Position numbers and translations under genes: made by a program. The notes under the pieces are model-generated. The model worked only from the letters and a program-made list of their open reading frames with translations, was not told the origin of the DNA and searched no databases. From Parelaphostrongylus tenuis (lineage: Eukaryota > Nematoda > Chromadorea > Rhabditida > Metastrongylidae), in contig JAHQIW010002162.1 in NCBI GenBank assembly GCA_019055375.1, positions 1-64,000 on the forward strand: 64,000 bases of DNA, read 5' to 3'. Positions within the stretch are counted from its first letter, which is position 1, and each line of letters begins with the position of its first letter. This document shows positions 46,965 through 60,800 of this stretch, piece by piece.

Positions 46965-49900
46965 ACTCGAACCATCGACCACTTGTGTGTCGCACGGAGC
47001 ACCTCTGAACAATGCGCAGCACGAGATATTTCTCTTTCTATAGGAAGACGATTTCGGACATTTTCTGTCTAACGGTTTCCATTCAAAAACGGTGAATGCA
47101 ACATTAGTTGACACCCTTCAAGCCGTCCAACGAGTCCACCTTACTAGCTCATAACAAAGATTGTCCTTGTTAAGATAATTAAGAGATTGGACGAGATATA
47201 GTCAACAGAAACAACGATCCTGTCAAATGGAATCGGAATTATAGCAGGAAGACTTGGAGATGGGTGGGGGGAAATCTGGCAGTGGGTGGTCAGTGATTCC
47301 CGATGCGGGCTTAGCCAACAACCCAACACTCTCCGGCAATCAATAACGCGCTCTACGGAACGCCTCAGCCTGGCTATCCCCGAGATTGCCAGGAGATGTT
47401 CTCAAGAAGTAATCTGCGACTTTCATGAAGAAGACAAATCCGAATTCAAGCTATGAAAGCGAGAAGACTAACTGAATGCTAAAAGTACCAGGATACACAT
47501 AGTGAGGAAAAAGCTATTTTACGGATAACCAATAATTCCTTGATTTAACTTCTTTCTAGCAGTTATATGATGCTGAAATAATCATCTAAGAAGATTGATC
47601 CAGGTTTGATTCCCGCATAAGGTCGGATTTTCGCATATCGTTTAGTCTTCTTAAATGGATATTTCAACAGTGTTATGGATCAAATAAAGTGATATTAGTG
47701 AACACCATCGCAGAATAACTTATACGAAGAAAAAAGACTGCCAAGAAATACTCTATTTCCTTCATGTTAGTGGAACACCAATTAACACCCATATGTTCTC
47801 AAGAATGGCTCTATCAAAGGAAAGTAGTAGCAAAGCGATACCTCCCCGAATACCAAAATGCGAACGCCACAGTGTTATTTTGCGGCGGGATAGCGATGTG
47901 GTTAGTGGTACGTTGTATGAGAAAACAAGGTGATAACCCTTTAGGGACTATCGTTGGTAAGCATGGATGTCGCGCCGTCGCATGCGCGGCAGTGGGCGCT
48001 ATCGGGCTTGCGACTGGAGCACGTAATCCTCCCAAGATTGTAGTTTCGTAATGATACAGACTTTTTTCGTCACGTAAAAGGATGCGAAGTTTGTGATCGG
48101 ATGAAGGTAAGCCTAAGTAGCCATATTATCCTATTGCTTAGCTCCCCTGTACAACCAATAGCATATCTAATTTCCTATGTCTATGATTCATTGAGGAAAC
48201 ACCATCAGTAAAAGTTTAATGACGCAGGACAACTCTGTGTGTTCCTGCGTTCTCAAATGATGGAGGTTTTCTGTTGAGTACTTCCTGTTGGGACGATACG
48301 TTACAATTGCAGTGATCGTTGCTACCCAATTGCAACGTAGAGAATTGAGAATACCGTGTCGAGATATTCGATGAATGCACGAGGTGAAGTTGCTCAGTCC
48401 TTCCGTGCTATTGCAGCAAAGTAAACTTTCCGTGCCAGTGTTGCAGCAGAAACGTGATGACTCGGGATCGACTGTAGTTGAGTCGATGTACCAAATTTAA
48501 TGATGGTTCAGTGGTCTTTGTTGAAGTCGTTGAGACTGTTCTGCCACTCGGACTTCGCAGTTTTACCTCAAACTTAGACGAAACAAACTCAAACATTTAT
48601 ATACGATAAATAACAGAACTACAATAGTTATCGATAACAACAGATGTTCCCGTAAGCAGAATGAATAATACGTCATGAATAGAAGAGCTAAGGAATAGTT
48701 ATGAAGCATGGTAAGGAGTAGCCTTCTAAGATTGCTTGAGTAAGACATGTTGAGCAAGAACGAGTTGTGCATGTAACGGCTACTCTGCGAGTTGTTGATG
48801 GCCTAATGCGATGATTGGATGTACTATCGGATACAACAGCATTAAGTGCAGCTTTAATTAGTGATTACTGTGAGCTACTTAGGCGACTGCGATACAAAGT
48901 GAAGCGTAAGAGGCACTTTGAGGTGACCTAATTGGAAATAGATTAAGCTACGGTTATTTTGGTGCATATGTATAAATTAAGTGGATGTATAGCTGAATCA
49001 CAGGAACGCTGCAAATGTGTAACTGCTTCAGGTGTGTTGTCGGCTCACGATTATATACGCAGGGATCCCCAAGGCTCTATTTGATCAAGAACGGTTCTCC
49101 GGAAGCGTTTTAAGTTCACATGCAAGCAAATGCTATCTGATCGAGTAAGTGTCACCGGAAACCCTTGTTGTTTAACTTCGTTCATTTCGCAGGATTTCCA
49201 TTTGAAGGTGTCAGTCCACTTGTCAATAAGAAGTGAGCTAAATTGTTTTAGTGGGTAAGTATAGGAAAAGAGAAGCTGAAAGATAATTATTGGGCTGATA
49301 TATAATACAAGACTCTACCAGCTGCCCTTACTATGTTGATCGCTTTTGAATCTGATTTTTAACATCGATTTGTACACTCTTTTACGGAGGCCTGCTGATG
49401 CAGACAAATAAGCCAGAAAGGTTTTTGTGCTCTTTCGATATCCAACTAGGTGCGAATGACGGATGGCTTGCCACGTTATTGTGGAATTGATGATCGGATA
49501 GATTTTGGTTCTATAGCTTTCTGATCTGGTGCAAACGCCATTTTATTCAGTGAAGGGTTGAAGTTGTATTTCTGGTACAAGATAGTGAGCAACTAATCGA
49601 AAATCTTGCCAGAAATAAACGAAAACAAGGCCAACTCTGCTGTCCAGATGCTTTACCTTGAAGAGTGCTTGACAAAAAGTAATTTGTAGTAACACGCTTC
49701 TCCAACGGTTAATTACTACCCTTTAATGCCACCACCCTTCATTACCTAAGCGTAAGTGCACACGCCATTCATTACCTAACCTTTGATTTTGAGCCTCATA
49801 ACCATAAGGGTTAAAGTTTCGTTCTTTATTTGTGTTTCTACATATCTAAAGGACTTCCTTTTCGTAGTGTCGGTGCTGATTTTGCGAACATTTTATCAAC

Positions 49901-51283
49901 CACTCAATCAGCATTATCCTTGGTCAACATAAAAATCATAAATTTCAAAAATTATTGCTTAGTGAGCAACACTTTCGCTTATTCGATTCCTTCAAAACAT
50001 AATTTTCAGCTTTAATGTGATTTTAAGTGATTTTTTAGGTAATGTTTTGCTTGCTTTCCCGGCTCAACTACTTTAATATTTCTAGCGGGTACAAGTAAAA
50101 ATTGTAATCATCTTCGAAACTGTGACAGAGTTGTCCAATACACCGCGCTGTACTCAAGTAAAAAGCAGTCACACATTTCCAGCAGGTTTTTGCATTGTTT
50201 TTGGCAGGAAATTAGTCAAGAAATTAAATAGGATCGTTGCCGAGGTTTATTCTTATTTGAGTTGCCAAATAAAAATGTCGACATTACTTGTTCTTAAAAC
50301 CTGGATTACCTTTCGCAAGGATGAAAGCTGAGTTCTACGTCACATTGTCTCACGAAACCCATATTTTATTCTAAAACATATGCGACGCGGTTTGCAACCA
50401 ACTCGTATAGAGGCTGTGAGGAAATTTTACTTTTGAAGATTTGAGAAAAGGCTTAGAAAAGGCCGAATAGAGCTTTTTTTTTACTAAAGTACCAATAATT
50501 ACTTGAAACTCAGATCTCGTCAATGTGTAGCAACGAAAACAAAATCATGCTTTACATTTAGGGCTCTTCACTTGACCTGTTGCAGTCTGTGGACGGCTTT
50601 TCATTAGAGTAAGCAACACACATCCAATAGTACAAATTTCTGTAGATCCGAAGGTTAGTATGGATTTGAGAAGATCTTCACAGTGCGCTATAAAGCGAAG
50701 AGAAGATTACGTTTCACATTCTCTACGCACATAAGAGTTATACATGCACAAAACTTAATTAACTGTATTGTGAAAAAGAAGCAGCATCAGAATAATGTAA
50801 GAAGATACAAGAAACCTGAACGCTTTCCAAAAAAAAAGAAAAATCTTCATTGAATAAGGAAATCGCGTGTTGCTTGAGAAAATCGACCACCTGTCGTACG
50901 CAGGAGGCTGGTTGTGTGTAGTGTACAATATGCCATCGACCATATTTGACACTGTATCATTATTGGATAAATTATTTGTCGATTGAGCATAGCAGCTTGA
51001 TTGTTTGCGATAAGAGAACAGTCTATGAAAAATGTTCTGCTAGTAATGAATGAAATTTTTTTTAAATTACCATGAATTAGCATTTTGGGGGAACCAGCAA
51101 ACGAAATGGCGAAAATTTATCAAATATTCTTATATTTAGTGACATACTTTCTTCAGAATACGCGAGGTTGTTCAAATGCGTTCATTTTATACAAAATAGT
51201 ACAATAAAATTCTTGGCGGTGCTAACGTATCAATAGTCTTACCTTCTCTTCAGTATTTTTTTTTCATATTAATTTATTACATC
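46965..51283. other. Intergenic region between SRPRA and TBCE
   Basis: Contains a SINE family A head (46955-47020: CGAACCATCGACC, GAGCACCTCTGAAC), a SINE family C piece (47270-47415), a GC-rich MITE-like piece at 47935-48055 (AACCCTTTAGGGAC, CGCGCCGTCGCATGCGCGG) and no exon I can defend. Open frames at 47764-48051, 49830-50015 and 50122-50331 show no recognisable motif. Confidence 0.45.
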
Positions 51284-51450
51284 AATATCATCGAGCTTAT
51301 GTCATTAGAAAGTAGTTCCAAACTGCGCTTCTGGTAGACTTTGCAAAACTTGACGGCGCCTCACGTTGATGACACATCGAAAAGCTTTGGCACGCGCGAA
51401 GCGGGCGATTTTTTCCGGTTAATTCAGATTCGTCACATAACTGAAGTAGT
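51284..51450 (-). CDS. Possible terminal exon of an unidentified gene
   Basis: On the reverse strand an ACTACTTCAG acceptor is followed by an open frame with LCDESELTGKNRPLRACQSF and SSFAKSTRSAVWNYFLMT, a TAA stop, and AATAAA about 20 bases later (near 51270). The second frame over the same DNA (ARAKAFRCVINVRRRQVLQS) also looks coding, so the frame is not certain. It lies about 350 bp downstream of the TBCE stop. It could be a separate gene, an alternative TBCE 3' exon, or a relic. Confidence 0.28.
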
Positions 51451-51589
51451 TGTTCATTATAAACAGTGAGTTTGGTATAAATTTTTTTACCAGCCCTGAA
51501 CAATTGACTGACAATACTCTAGACCATAATAACAAGATAAATTCACTGGACGTGGAATGATACATTTTGACGTTTCTACCCTCAATTGT

Positions 51590-51735
51590 GGGAATGAAGC
51601 GAATTCATGTACTACTGATGATGCGTGCGAGAACACCAAAACGTTCGTCCAGCACGAGAGATGCCATACTAGACTTCTGAAAAGCTCAGAATATCCTACC
51701 AGATTATACTGAATGAGCGCGGTCTCAAAAATAGT
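51590..51735. repeat. Foldback family F1b arm
   Basis: ACTACTGATGATGCGTGCGA, GAACACCAAAACGTTCGTCC and GAGATGCCATACTAGACTTC match the right arm of the units at 43540-44043. Confidence 0.6.
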
Positions 51736-51804
51736 CGATTAGAAAGGTAAAAACAGTAAATTAATCTCATCGAAGACCATAAAACACGTCTGATATTAGG
51801 CTGA

Positions 51805-54800
51805 TTAGATTTTAGTAGCAAATATGAAATATGTGTCTCCAAGCTTCATATGAATAATTTCTTGATCATTCATTTTTCGAAGCTTAAAAGTAAAAGCGAT
51901 TCGCTTCTGCTCATCTCGATCAAGCTTTAGTAGACTATTTCTTCCATTCCTCTTTCACTTCTGCATATGGTAAGGAATGAAACAGGATGTGACATTTCAC
52001 TCTACTTCTAGGCAGATCTGGACGACGTAAGGGGATTGATTGAAGAAATTGAGGAACCCGCATAAGCTGCCCACCAATAAAAGTGATTATACGCAATGGG
52101 AATGACAGTGGTAAAATAAAATATGCAAACTTTATAGAAACAAATCAATTGATGATTTTCTGCAAAAAGATCGAGCATAGAAAGCGGTCAGGATGCATAG
52201 GGAGAACCAGATTATAATGACGGACTGGATGCTTTGTGTGAATTTAATTCTTTCTCACGTAATTCAGCATATTACTGTCCAAACTACTCCTTGTCTTGGA
52301 AATACTTGTCCAAGAAATGAACTTCAGCCGAATGCCTTTCAATAGCGCTGATAATGAAGCGATTAAGATCAACTAGGCGTGGTAGTTTTGCAATTATCAC
52401 CTGAAATAATAATTTGAAGAAAAAAACGTTTTACTATGGATCGACATCATTAAGTTTTCTCATAAGTTCCGCCAGTAAGGCAAGCAAAAAGCACCAAATT
52501 TGGTAGAAAAAAGCAGATCTATTGGACTGTTGGTAATCATTCGGAAGCTTAAATCATTGTGAATCCTCAAATATACTTGCTTTTTGAGAAGGCCTTTTTA
52601 TGGCCTCTTATTATAGAAACACGCGGCACGAGTGGAACATAATTTTGATTGCTACAGCGCCATAAAAAGCCTTTTCAGAAAACAAGTACTTCAGAATTCA
52701 CGGTGATTTGAGTTCTCGAACGATTACCAACAGTCCAATGGGAATACTTCTAGTTAAAAATTTGGTATTTGATGATCAAACAGAATTCCTTTTCATTTAA
52801 ACCGATCCCCAATAGGGTGAAACGCGGGTTCAAGTCCCAACTGACGCAAAAGTTTTGCACATCACTCTACATCACTGCGTATATTTGGAATTTACTGCTT
52901 CGGCGCCAAAATCTACGAGAAGACCTGATATTAATCAACATATGTAAATCTCAAAAACCTATCCTAGTTGGTGAGGTAAATTGGTGATATTGGGAGTAGT
53001 ATGAGCAGTAGCAGCAGCAGTTCAATGGCTGACGCTTCAGCGACTTCGTGGTGACTTTTCAAAGCCTGGACCTAGGTGGCACTGAGCTGTCCCACGAATC
53101 AGAGCAACAGTTACACTCGATTATGCTTTACGAATAAAAGTTGAAGATTAGTTCAAGATAGACGACCGAAAGGTTGCTACAGTTCAAGGATTAACACAGA
53201 AAAGATTAATCGGACTCTAAGCCACTGGTTCAAGCGCTTCAACGAAGGCGATTAGAGCTGTGAAAATGAATCTCACTCAAGCCGGCCAGTTATCAGATAA
53301 AGACACTCTGCGCCACGAGTTGGAAGTGCGTCTGGATGCTAGTATCAAGGATTTGCAGCAGACACTTGGATGCAGCCCCAGCACCAGCGCAGATCATCCA
53401 AATAAAGTAGGGTCCCGCAAAGTAATGTCTCAATGGACACCTCATGCACTGACCGACCATGACCGCGACGCACGCGTGATCATCTGGAAAGTCTTCTGCT
53501 GCGACAGCACAGGCAGGGTTTTCTCAAGTCAATCATCAGTGCACATGAGTCTTGGTTCTACTGCGAACGCGCCATATCTAGACGCTGCTTCGCGGCGAAG
53601 GCGCGCCAGCTCAACCAGAGTCCAAGGTCCATGTTCGAAAACTACAATTAATTAGATTAAATTAAAATATTTGAATTAATAAAAGTGGCGCAATGCAAAA
53701 TAACTTATGGGACTACTCTAACACTGCTACTACTACTATTACAATCAATCTTGCGACGGTTAAGTAAGGCGAGCCTGTAAGAATGTTTAGAGCCACCTCG
53801 AAAGTGATAGGTCAGAGCCATACGAATATTTCGGCGGTGTCGCCCGCTTCATCACTGGCCCAAGCCCCACAGTGAACTCTACTTCATAGCAAATATGGGA
53901 AGGCGTTATTTATGGTGATAGCACGTGATACTGGGTGTCGGGCGTGGACCACTGATGAAGCGGGCGACACCGCCGAAACGTACGTATTGCTCTGACGTAC
54001 CAACCTCGGATAGGATCTTAACATTCTTACAAACTATGTGGAACGTTCATAGAGAGGTTCAATAACAGTCGATGAGATGGACTTCTACTTACTCACTAAG
54101 GTGACTCATCATGATCTAACATAATCACCTAGAGAAGGTAATATGGATACCGTAAGCGATGGAAAAAAGTGGCATTTTACATGAACTTACGAAAACAATA
54201 ATACCTCGTGGGTGCTGATACCCTGGATACATTGCAAATTTTCGCAGTTGATATAAAGGACGGTGAGCTTCGGTAGAAGTTGTAATTTATTAATCGAATC
54301 CCACTTAAAAGAAGAAATGTTTTAGAACTGGTAAATCAAAAAAAAAATCATAAGTTTCGTTTCGAGTGTTTTCTTAAGACCACAGCTAAAATTCAACATG
54401 CCTTGCAATCATTTTGAGCCACGCATGTCAGTGGTCTGTCAAACAGGGCTGACTTATAGAGCCCGATACACGTGTTTCGATCTTGCGATCTCGTCAGTCG
54501 GGCAGTTACCCTTTCTGTCTTTTGATAATCTCTGTAGGTGCTCCAGTCCCCTCACTAAGAGTAAGCGACGACGATCGCTTTACACTGTATGTCCAGTGAA
54601 AAACTCACTAAATACAGAGTGTCGTACACTCGATTGATTTGCCCGACTGACGAGATCGCAAGATCGAAACACGTGTATCGGGCTCTATAAGTCAACCCTA
54701 TTTGACAGACACTGACATGCATGGCTCAAAGATGATTGCAAGGCAAAAAAATGTGAATGGTCAAAAGAAGAAATGGCTTACATCCGATATAACGTTGTCC

Positions 54801-57800
54801 TTGATGTTCAGAGTAGTGAGGCTTGGAAATCGACATGTGCCAATCACAATTCTCTCGATATCACAATTGACAACACTTAGTTTTTCCAATCTAGAAACCA
54901 AAACGTTAATTAGATACACATCTACGCTAAGAAAAAAGATTGGCAGAGCACAACTAGCCAAATATGAAAACGGAAAACTGGGTACAAAACCGACTTGCTC
55001 AAATTTCCCGTTATGTTCGACAAACATCTGATAGGGTTATCCCGAATGTCAAGGTTAAAAGAGAGTCTGCAACTTCCGGAACAAAAAAATGACTGAAACG
55101 ATTTCCAACCGCGTACAAAGTTCGTAAACCTGGCAAATAGCATAATACGTTGGATATCTGAAACGAACAGTATGAATGCTGAACAAGGAAAAAACCATCA
55201 TTACTATGCTTTGTTGCACTTGAAACGCATTTGGCGCAACGGTTAGTTTGCCTGCTACACACGTTCGATGCAGCGTTCCAGGCTCACATACCTTCCATCT
55301 TTCCGGAATCAATTGACTGGTACTAAACTTCTCTAGAAGGATAGTAGTACTGACTTGATACATCGGTAGGATCGATGCACTTCATTATATGGGTCTCATA
55401 TGCATTCAGTCACCTCCAAGAATGCAAGATGAGATCAAAACAGGACACATCCGTCAAAGATTGATCAACGTTGAGAGCATTATCTTTTATGCTATCCTTT
55501 CATGTAACCCTCGATGGAAAATGAACCCACCGTGTTTCATTCACACCGGCATCGCAAACTACCACTACACCGCTGATGCCGCCGCACCATTACCACTTGA
55601 AGATTCTTTTCAGTTGTAAAGGGACAAATGAAAAACCGACCTCATTCGCTAGAAAGGAACATTTCATAGGAGTATTGGTATCCATTCGGAAGCTTAAATT
55701 TCAGGCTACAGCCCCAGTCGTCGCTTTTCAAAAAGCCTTTTTTGACGTTGCTACAGAGGAGGACTTCTTGCGTTGTAGACGCACATATTTCTCGCCGGAC
55801 TAAGCTCTTTCCTTGGATTATTAGTAATCAATCGATAGCGTAACCGTTTCTCATTTCATTGCTGTGCTTATATAATTAAAAAACCGTTTCTCTGCAATGC
55901 AGTAAGTAAAGCAGATTGGATTCCCATCAGCGATCAAGGGATTCTTTGGCCAATTCACAAGCCGATGCATGAGGCGGCCACGTTCGATGACGCGACGACC
56001 ATTGATTTCTCGAGCTTATGAAGGCATAGAGAAGTATCGCATCAGCAGTTCACGTGGCCGCCTCACACATAGACACGTGAATTCGCCAAAGATCCACTTG
56101 GTCGCAGATGGGAATACACCCTACTTACTTACTACGTATATAACCACAGCGTTGGAATCAGAAACGATTATGCTATCAAATGATTACTACTAGTCCAAAG
56201 AAAGATCTACCTCTATTGAGAAATTTGCACGTCTGCAACGCAAGAAATCTCCTTCTGTAGCAACATCAGAAGAGGCTTTTACGAAAATCAGCGAAGTGAA
56301 CTATAGTCTGACGTCTCAGCTTTCGAAAGGTTACTAACACTCCTATGAAAACTTCTTCCCCAGCAAATAAGGGCGGTTTCAAATTCGTCCCCTGACAACT
56401 GAACAGTACCCACTTGAAAGGATGAAAAAGATAAAACTCTCGGCGTTGAAAGATTCCTGAAGAATGCGCTACGCATTTGATTTCATGAAGCATCGTCAGA
56501 CGTGACTGAATGCATAACTACCTCTACAATGACTTGCGATGGCCTAACGATGTATTAAGTTAGTGCTTAGTGCTCGTATCCCCCTTGACTAGTCTGGAAT
56601 CAATCCGCCGAACCCCGGAAAAATGGAAGGCGAGGTGAGTGTATCGCGGGGATCTGTAACCACTGCGCCACATGCGCTCATGTCGAGTGATATGCAAAGC
56701 CATCGATCCGCGGCGGGAGTTGAACCCATATTCTCCGTACCCGTGGCGGGTGCTGTCACTACACCATCGGGGCCACCGCCATGGTACCACTCTTTCTTCG
56801 ACTTGTTCTGCATATCACTCAACCTCATTGAATGAACAAATGAGAGGACGGTTCAGCTGTTAGAAGAGACTCATGCCATCACAACTAGCACATACCGATT
56901 CGGATGTCAGACCGCAGTCACTTAAGATCAAGTCAGTAAGGCATTTCACATCAGTCCATGCTTCACCCACTCCAGCAGCACCCATACGATTTTTCCTGAG
57001 ACACAAGATCCTGTTAAGGTAGAAATCGCGAATTTTGAATAACTTCAGTGGTATCCAGGTAAAAAAAGGAAATTTGAACATCGAATTCCGAAAGGAATAC
57101 CTGAGAACTAGTTCTCGCAGTCGTGGAAAATACACTAGGATCTTACGAACATCTTCCCAACGTTGGAGAAGATTGTTGAATAGATTTAGTGAGACACATT
57201 TTCTGAAGAGGGGACATGTCTCTGGCGGTGGTCCAGCAACCGAACAACTTTCCAGCACAATGTGGCGTAGTTCGAAGACATTGCTAGAAAAGAAGACTAG
57301 ATAAGAACTAAAGAGTCCACAAGAGAGAAAGTCTATATTATTCCAAATACGAAGTGGTACTTCAAGACAGCATATCTGAAGGTTCAAGCCAAAGACTACG
57401 AAAACAGTACCCACTAATTCATGATATTTTTCGTGACCCAAACCTAGACTCTACGTTAACCCTCTCGGGACCGGGGACCCACGGCCTCTCTAGCTGGCAA
57501 CTTCGGACGGTGTGCTCCACCTCGTCTGCATCTTCAGCCCCCAGGGTCACTGCTAGTCGCAGCAGCCTGGTGTGCCACTGTTAGACGCAACATACTATCT
57601 TCTGCGTTCATTTGAGCAGTAAAGTACTCACTATTTCAACCAACCATTGTTTTTTTAGCTGTGTATTCATGTTATAAATATACATCTCAGAGTGTGCTAT
57701 GTAAAACATTTGGCCCCCTGCAAGAGTTGAACCCGCGTTTCACCCATATTGAAGGCTCGTGTTATCACTACACCACCCAGGTCACCGCTTTGTTACCTTT

Positions 57801-60800
57801 CTTTCTTCGATACTCTTAGTAAAGTATCCAATTCCTTGAATGACTTGCTGCTTTTCCAGCCGACAGTTGATCACTAGGAGAATGAGTACGTCGTTGAAAA
57901 GTAAACAGACCTTTGTTTCTGTGACGTTGACTGCATTCCAAAGAGTTCGACAGCTTTACTATTGATAACGAAAACATTCTCATCGGCCGAGGAGTCTGCA
58001 TAACGGTTCCGAATTGCCGTTAACAGATCGACGCCACGATGGACATTTTGGATACTAACATGTGATCCTCCTCGGGCTGAACTGTAAACGAAAAATGGGT
58101 GATAAAAGTGAGAACATTTTGATACTACAGGGCTTTACTATTGAAATTTACAACAAGAGGCGCCGTAGCCAAGTGGCTGTGATGTTCGTAGGGTGTGGAC
58201 GGATGAAGCCACGCACTCTCCGGCATTTACCAACGAACGTACAGCAAGGCTATCCTCGAGATTGCAAGGAGACGTGCTCAACCAGTATTCTATGACGATC
58301 AAGAAGGTGAAAAACCAATTAAATATTAGCAGTACTGGAATCCGCACAGTGAAAAAAGGAACACTGTGAAGACAGATCAACGACAAGCCAACTTTTTGAA
58401 AAAAAATCACAACATGCTTTCATGGTTATATTTGTCTAAATTTGAGAAATAAGCCTTTCAAACCACTGCTTTTTTGGACCCTCATTGCGAAACTCGATAT
58501 ATTCTGGGACTCTTCTAAGCATTCCGGGGTTTGGCATGTCAGTAGTAATTGACGCACGTTTCGGCGGTCTCGCCCATTCATATGAGCCACACGTCCAACT
58601 AGTCACCTCTATAACTTATGTAGTTAGTAACAGCAGCACGTCATCGACTGAAGAAAGATTAATGTGCGGGCGAGACCGCCGAAAAGCAAGCAAGCCACTG
58701 ACATACCAAACTTTGAAAAGGCTTGAAACAGTATCTGAAAATATGTCGGAGTTTTATATCAACGTCTTCGAAATTTAACGATTGAAGGCAATGTGTATCT
58801 ACTTGACAGTCGCAGACCACCGACAATTAATGGTTACGAGAATATTTCACGTTATTTGGACCGAAACTTGTCTTCCCGTCTAAACTGTCAGTGGAGGCGA
58901 CTAGGTAGCATGTGGCTCTGATGAGGTGGGCGAGACAGCCAAAACCTATGTGGGCCACTGACATACTAAACCTCGAAAAGGCCCGAAACACTTTCTCAGA
59001 ACATATATATATATGTTAATAATGTAGTAATAATAATATAATATATAGTATAATATAATATAATATATATTATATAATATAATATATATAATAATATAAT
59101 ATAATATAAATATATAATATATAATATAATAATAATATAATATAATATATATAATATATATAATATAATATATATAATATAATAATATAATATAATATAA
59201 TATATATATAATATAATATATATAATATAATATATATAATATAATATATATATATATAATATATATAATATATAATATAATATAATATATATATAATATC
59301 TTCACGTTGGCGCTAAAAAAGCCGAAAGTCCTAAGGTCACGAAGAGACGCTTGTCTCCGCAGACACTAGCTGATACGTCAACGTGGAATCGCACGAGCCG
59401 CAGGCAACCGAAACCTTACGTCCGAACTTGCGAAACGATGCAGAGAAGCGATAAAAGAGGACCTTAAAGAGAGAAGAGCAGCAGTTATGGCAGAAGCTGC
59501 AGAAGCTGGGAAGAGCATTCGCAAAGCCCAGCGAGGCTTCGCCAACTATAAGACCAAGATGATTGCACTCCGATACCCTGACGGGACACTTAAAGCTTCC
59601 AGAAGGGCTATGGAGAAAATCATCCACCAGTACTACTCGGATCTCTTCGCTAGCCATGTTCTCTTACCGTCATATAAATTGAAAGAGGACGAATATGTCG
59701 TTCCACCGGTCCTTCCTTCCGAAATCCGACATGCTATATCGTCGGTGAAAAACAGAACAACACCCGGTCCAGACAGGATTAGACCAGAACACCTGAAGAA
59801 CCTGCCGCCAGTTCTCATCAACACCCTGGCTCGGCTCTTCACTCGCTACCTGTCAGAATGCAAGGTCCCTATTCAATGGAAAACCAGCAAGACCGTATTG
59901 TTGTTCAAAAAGGGAGACCTTCACGACATAGGCAATTATCGCCCAATCTGCTTGCTGTCCGTTGTCTATAAACTCTTTACTCGAGTCATCCTGAACAGGA
60001 TTGACAGAACACTGGACGAAGGACAGCCATGCGAACAAGCAGGGTTCAGAGAAGGATTTAGTACCATGGACCACATCCACACGATCACAAGACTCATTGA
60101 AGTTTCGCGAGAGCACAAACAACCACTCTGTCTCACTTTTATCGATCTGAAAAAAGCCTTTGATTCAGTGGAAACAGAAGCGGTTATAGAGGCTCTGGAT
60201 AACCAAGGCGTCCCTACTCGGTACATAATGATCCTTCGTGAGCTTTATAAAGATTTCACGACCAGAATACCTCCATTCTACAACAATATCACCATTGACG
60301 TAAGAAGAGGGGTTCGACAAGGCGATACAATATCGCCAAAACTATTCACTGCCACCCTACAAAACGTCATGCGAACATTAGAATGGGACGAAATGGGAGT
60401 GAAAATTGACGGTCGACAATTAAACCATCTTCGCTTTGCTGACGATATCGTTCTCATAACACCAAACATCAGCCAAGCGGAACGAATGTTGACTGATTTC
60501 GATAACGCCTGTGGAAAGATCGGTCTTCAACTGAATCTAACGAAAACAATTTTCATGAGGAACGGATGGGTTTCTAATGCCCCATTCACGCTCAACGGAA
60601 CGACAATTTCCGAATGCTCCAGTTACATCTATCTAGGTCGTGAAATCAACATGATGAACGACCTAGCCCCAGAGTTAAGCAGGAGGAAACGAGCGGCTTG
60701 GGGAACGTTTAAGAGCATCGAAGATGTAGTGAAGAGGACAAAGAACATCCGACTCCGTGCCCACCTTTTCGACTCGACAATTATCCCTGCCCTAACGTAT

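Noticed and set aside
56860..57441. 193-residue minus-strand ORF as a single gene
   Set aside because: It reads through TBCE exons 3 and 4 and their intron. The splice borders at 57101 and 57010 and the phase match show they are separate exons.
58946..59305. 119-residue Ile/Tyr-only frame
   Set aside because: Translation of a TATAA microsatellite.
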